Shown here piece after piece: positions 5,091 through 7,350 of a stretch of DNA of 7,350 bases (position 1 is its first letter; each line of letters opens with the position of its first letter). The notes under the pieces are model-generated. The model made no database searches, had not been told where the DNA came from, and saw nothing but the letters and a program-made list of their open reading frames with translations. Position numbers and translations under genes: made by a program. This DNA comes from Alphaproteobacteria bacterium (GTDB taxonomy: Bacteria; Pseudomonadota; Alphaproteobacteria; UBA6615), in NCBI GenBank assembly GCA_030831135.1, contig JAURLR010000239.1, positions 1 through 7,350 on the forward strand, read 5' to 3'.

Positions 5091-6902
5091 CTTCTTCGTC
5101 GCTTTCTTCTTCGCAGCACTCTTCGACGGGATCACCGGCAGCATCACATAGCTCTTGTGGTCCGGGCCGGTGTGCAGGGTGACGTCCCCGCCGAAGATTT
5201 TCTTCGGACGGTCTTTGGGGTCGTCATGCAGGAAGGGTCCGCAGCCATCGAGCGGATGGGCAAAGTTCGACAAGTTGAGCGGCTCACCGGAATAGACATA
5301 GTCCTTGCCGCGCACGGTCAGGGCCAGCCGGTAGCCGGCGGGCACGACAATGCAGGTCGGCCAAATCTCGATATCCAGTTCGTAGATGCTGCCCGGCTTG
5401 AGGGGCTGCTTCTCGTCATGGCTGTGCCAGGGGCGCCAGGGTTTGGACATCTTCTTGTCGAGCTTGCGATGCGAGGCCCGCAGCCAGCCCTGTGCGATGG
5501 GCGTGTGCGGATCAACCGTTCCCTTGAAGGTCACTTCCTTCATATCCGGGGTGAACAGGCGCACGACAAGGAACAGATCGGCATCCTCGGTCGCGGACGA
5601 CACGAACAGCTTCGAGGCCAACGGACCCGTGATCTCGGTCTCTTCGTCCATGGGCGGCAGGAAGAAAGTCGCCCCGTCCCCCATGCCTTCATAGGTGATC
5701 TTGCCCTTCTTCGCGGGTGCCTTGGGCTCGAGACTCATATGCGCGGGATCGAGATAGAGCTTCTTCCACTGGGTGCGCGCGATCGGCCATTCGTTCTCGG
5801 TGCGCTCGACGAACTTCTCACCCACATGCCGGACTTTCAGCAGCACCGGCGGCTTCTTCTCCCAGCCGTTTTTCTTACCTTTCAGGTAATGCCCGAAGAA
5901 CTGCTTCTGCATCTCCACGCCATAGGGGGTGTAGAACTCGGTCCAGTGCTCCAGACCATGACCCTCGAGCCATTTTTCCTTCGAGCCGGCCTGATAGAAG
6001 CCCTCGTAATTGCCGCGCGGGTGCAATCCCTGACCGCCCCAGCTGGCCGGCGAGAGCAACGGCACCTTGATCTTGCTCAGGTTCGGTTGGCGGGCCTGAT
6101 ACCAGTCGTCGAGCATCTCGCGCGAGCGGATGTCGTGGCCCATATCGGTGCGGCTTTTCTTCAACTGGGCATCGTTCAGCGTCGGCGGGCCGGCGACCGG
6201 GTCGCCATGCACCCAGCTGCGATAGCCCTTGGTGCCGACGCCGTACTGCACCGGCTGGACCTGCATCCGGTACCAGCTGTCGATGAAGGTGCACAGGATG
6301 CCGCCGTGGCGGGAGAATTCCCGGTAATAATCGTTGGCCGCTTCCCAGGCGCACATGGCCGCCAGATGCTTGGGATTGCGCTCAGCCACCCACCACTGGT
6401 TCATGCCGTAATACGAAATGCCGTTCAGGCCGACTTTGCCGTTCGACCAGTCCCGCGCCCCCGCCCATTCGATGCATTCGACATAGTCATCGGTTTCCTG
6501 CGGCGACCAGGGGTCCATATAGCCTTCCGAGCGGCCTGCGCCGCGACTGTCGACCCGCAGGCAGATGTAATCATCGGGCACCCATTGTTCGGGATCGACG
6601 GTTTCCCAGCTCTGATACTTGTTGGTCGATCCCTTGATCGCATCAGGATGGTCGCCGGTGAACAGTTCCCAGGTCGTGGCGTAAAGCTCATCCTGCCAGG
6701 CCAGGCCCTTGCCATAGGGGCCCATGGTCATGATGACCGGGAACTTCCCCTTCTTGTTGGGGCGATACACATCGGCGCGCAGCACCGTGCCATCGGTCAT
6801 GGTGATCGGCATATCCCAGTCGATCCGCATACCGTCGCGGACTTCGGTCCATGATCCGTCTTTGGCTTTGTTCTTCGGCTTGCGCACGGTTGGTTTCGGC
6901 AT
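5082..6902 (-). CDS. CocE/NonD-family hydrolase (S15 / X-Pro dipeptidyl-peptidase type)
   Basis: A 606-residue alpha/beta-hydrolase expected to cleave an ester or amide. There is no signal peptide, so it is probably cytosolic. The hydrolase domain covers about 25-345: M-T-D-G-T-V-L-R-A-D-V-Y-R-P (35-48), the loop V-D-S-R-G-A-G-R-S-E-G (117-127), and the nucleophile elbow N-G-I-S-Y-Y-G with Ser163. His315 or His319 in E-G-H-G-L-E-H-W-T-E-F-Y (313-324) is the likely catalytic histidine. Where cocaine esterase has its Asp (W-Y-D), this protein reads S-W-G-G-Q-G-L-H (287-294). I recall W-G-G-Q-G-L-H as usual for this subfamily, so the triad acid is uncertain. The C-terminal jelly-roll (PepX_C-like) spans about 350-590. 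Both ends are basic: P-K-P-T-V-R-K-P-K-N-K-A-K at the start and a lysine tail at 594-606 (nine Lys). ATG 6902 begins the homologous part; GTG 6962 would add 20 residues. It is divergent from the amidohydrolase gene. The natural substrate is not evident. Confidence 0.9.
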   Translation of the reverse strand: MPKPTVRKPKNKAKDGSWTEVRDGMRIDWDMPITMTDGTVLRADVYRPNKKGKFPVIMTMGPYGKGLAWQDELYATTWELFTGDHPDAIKGSTNKYQSWETVDPEQWVPDDYICLRVDSRGAGRSEGYMDPWSPQETDDYVECIEWAGARDWSNGKVGLNGISYYGMNQWWVAERNPKHLAAMCAWEAANDYYREFSRHGGILCTFIDSWYRMQVQPVQYGVGTKGYRSWVHGDPVAGPPTLNDAQLKKSRTDMGHDIRSREMLDDWYQARQPNLSKIKVPLLSPASWGGQGLHPRGNYEGFYQAGSKEKWLEGHGLEHWTEFYTPYGVEMQKQFFGHYLKGKKNGWEKKPPVLLKVRHVGEKFVERTENEWPIARTQWKKLYLDPAHMSLEPKAPAKKGKITYEGMGDGATFFLPPMDEETEITGPLASKLFVSSATEDADLFLVVRLFTPDMKEVTFKGTVDPHTPIAQGWLRASHRKLDKKMSKPWRPWHSHDEKQPLKPGSIYELDIEIWPTCIVVPAGYRLALTVRGKDYVYSGEPLNLSNFAHPLDGCGPFLHDDPKDRPKKIFGGDVTLHTGPDHKSYVMLPVIPSKSAAKKKATKKKK

Positions 6903-7087
6903 TGGTATCGTCCCGGATAATTTTATCGAAAGATGGAATCTGCCGTAGTTTTGCCGATTCACGTCAGCGAAATCAAACGCGGCGGGAACAGGAAATATTC
7001 ACCCTGCCCCAAAGAAGCGTTTATCCTGCGTCGAACGGACCAGCGCCCGCCAACCATCCAAAGCATCTCGCCCGGAAGCCGCCAGCC

Positions 7088-7350
7088 ATGACCAGAACAC
7101 TGACCGGATTTGCGATTGCTGTCCTTCTGCTGACGATAGGTCTGCCGCAGGGTGCCATGGCCCATGACGACGCCACACCCATCGGGGATGCCATCAAGGA
7201 CGTGCCCCTGTTCGATGCCCATGTCCATTACAAGCAGCCCGCCTGGGGGCCCTACCCGGTCGAGAGCATCATCGAACTGATGGACAGCAACGGCGTCGCG
7301 ATGGCGCTGGTATCTTCCACACCCGATGAAGGCACGATCATGCTGTGTGA
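7088..7350 (+). CDS. secreted amidohydrolase-family protein, N-terminal fragment (runs off right edge)
   Basis: 87 complete codons are visible. Residues 1-25 form a Sec signal peptide with a hydrophobic stretch at 8-19 and an A-M-A cleavage site before His26, so the protein is exported. The mature protein starts near D-V-P-L-F-D-A-H-V-H-Y (38-48). The F-D-A-H-x-H motif with His45 and His47 is the first metal-binding strand of amidohydrolase TIM-barrels (Amidohydro_2 type), followed by E-S-I-I-E-L-M-D-S-N-G-V-A-M-A-L-V-S-S-T-P, which fits the next helix and strand. GGAAG at 7074-7078 lies 9 nt before the ATG. The upstream 185 bp is shared with the divergent hydrolase; a weak TTCACC-N18-TATCCT (6998-7027) could be the promoter. 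The rest of the metal site lies outside the window, so the reaction cannot be judged. Confidence 0.8.
   Translation, partial: MTRTLTGFAIAVLLLTIGLPQGAMAHDDATPIGDAIKDVPLFDAHVHYKQPAWGPYPVESIIELMDSNGVAMALVSSTPDEGTIMLC

Noticed and set aside
5157..6854. 565-codon open frame on the plus strand opposite the hydrolase
   Set aside because: It is a GC-rich antisense shadow. The minus-strand frame has clear family motifs and this one shows none.

Overview
The window is GC-rich (clearly above 60% by eye) and densely coded. The genes look alphaproteobacterial by codon bias and gene types, including a DusA-type dihydrouridine synthase, a CocE/NonD hydrolase of the group that reads W-G-G-Q-G-L-H after its core, and an interspersed GTCAT-CCCGC-type palindromic repeat. 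I cannot place it below class level. No rRNA, tRNA, phage, transposase or CRISPR is visible. I found no multi-gene system that looks new. The interest lies in broken frames, palindromes and one structured repeat.

Layout. Positions 1-497 (minus) hold the N-terminal half of dusA, cut by the window edge and lacking an ATG. A 125-bp divergent spacer with two dyads separates it from an adenosine/adenine deaminase gene (623-1646, plus), which is broken by one extra base near 1337-1340. After an AT-rich 74-bp gap with a long dyad comes a small secreted EF-hand protein (1721-2059, plus). A convergent 38-bp gap leads to a minus-strand pair: an FMN-dependent alpha-hydroxy-acid dehydrogenase (2098-3300), preceded by a GNAT acetyltransferase (3311-4036). 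Their 10-bp spacing suggests one transcript.

Divergent from the acetyltransferase is a class I SAM-dependent methyltransferase of TylF/Methyltransf_24 type (4260-4946, plus). It converges on a large CocE/NonD-family (S15-like) hydrolase (5082-6902, minus). Their gap holds an inverted pair of hairpin repeats with covarying stems, followed by a possible terminator that runs into the hydrolase stop codon. Divergent from the hydrolase, a secreted amidohydrolase of the metal-dependent TIM-barrel type starts at 7088 and runs off the right edge.

The genes do not form one pathway. They read as separate housekeeping and catabolic units: tRNA modification, purine salvage, hydroxy-acid oxidation, ester/amide hydrolysis and a metal-dependent hydrolase. 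Both upstream genes with frame problems (dusA start, deaminase) can be restored by removing one A from an A-run, so sequence error should be excluded before calling either one decayed.
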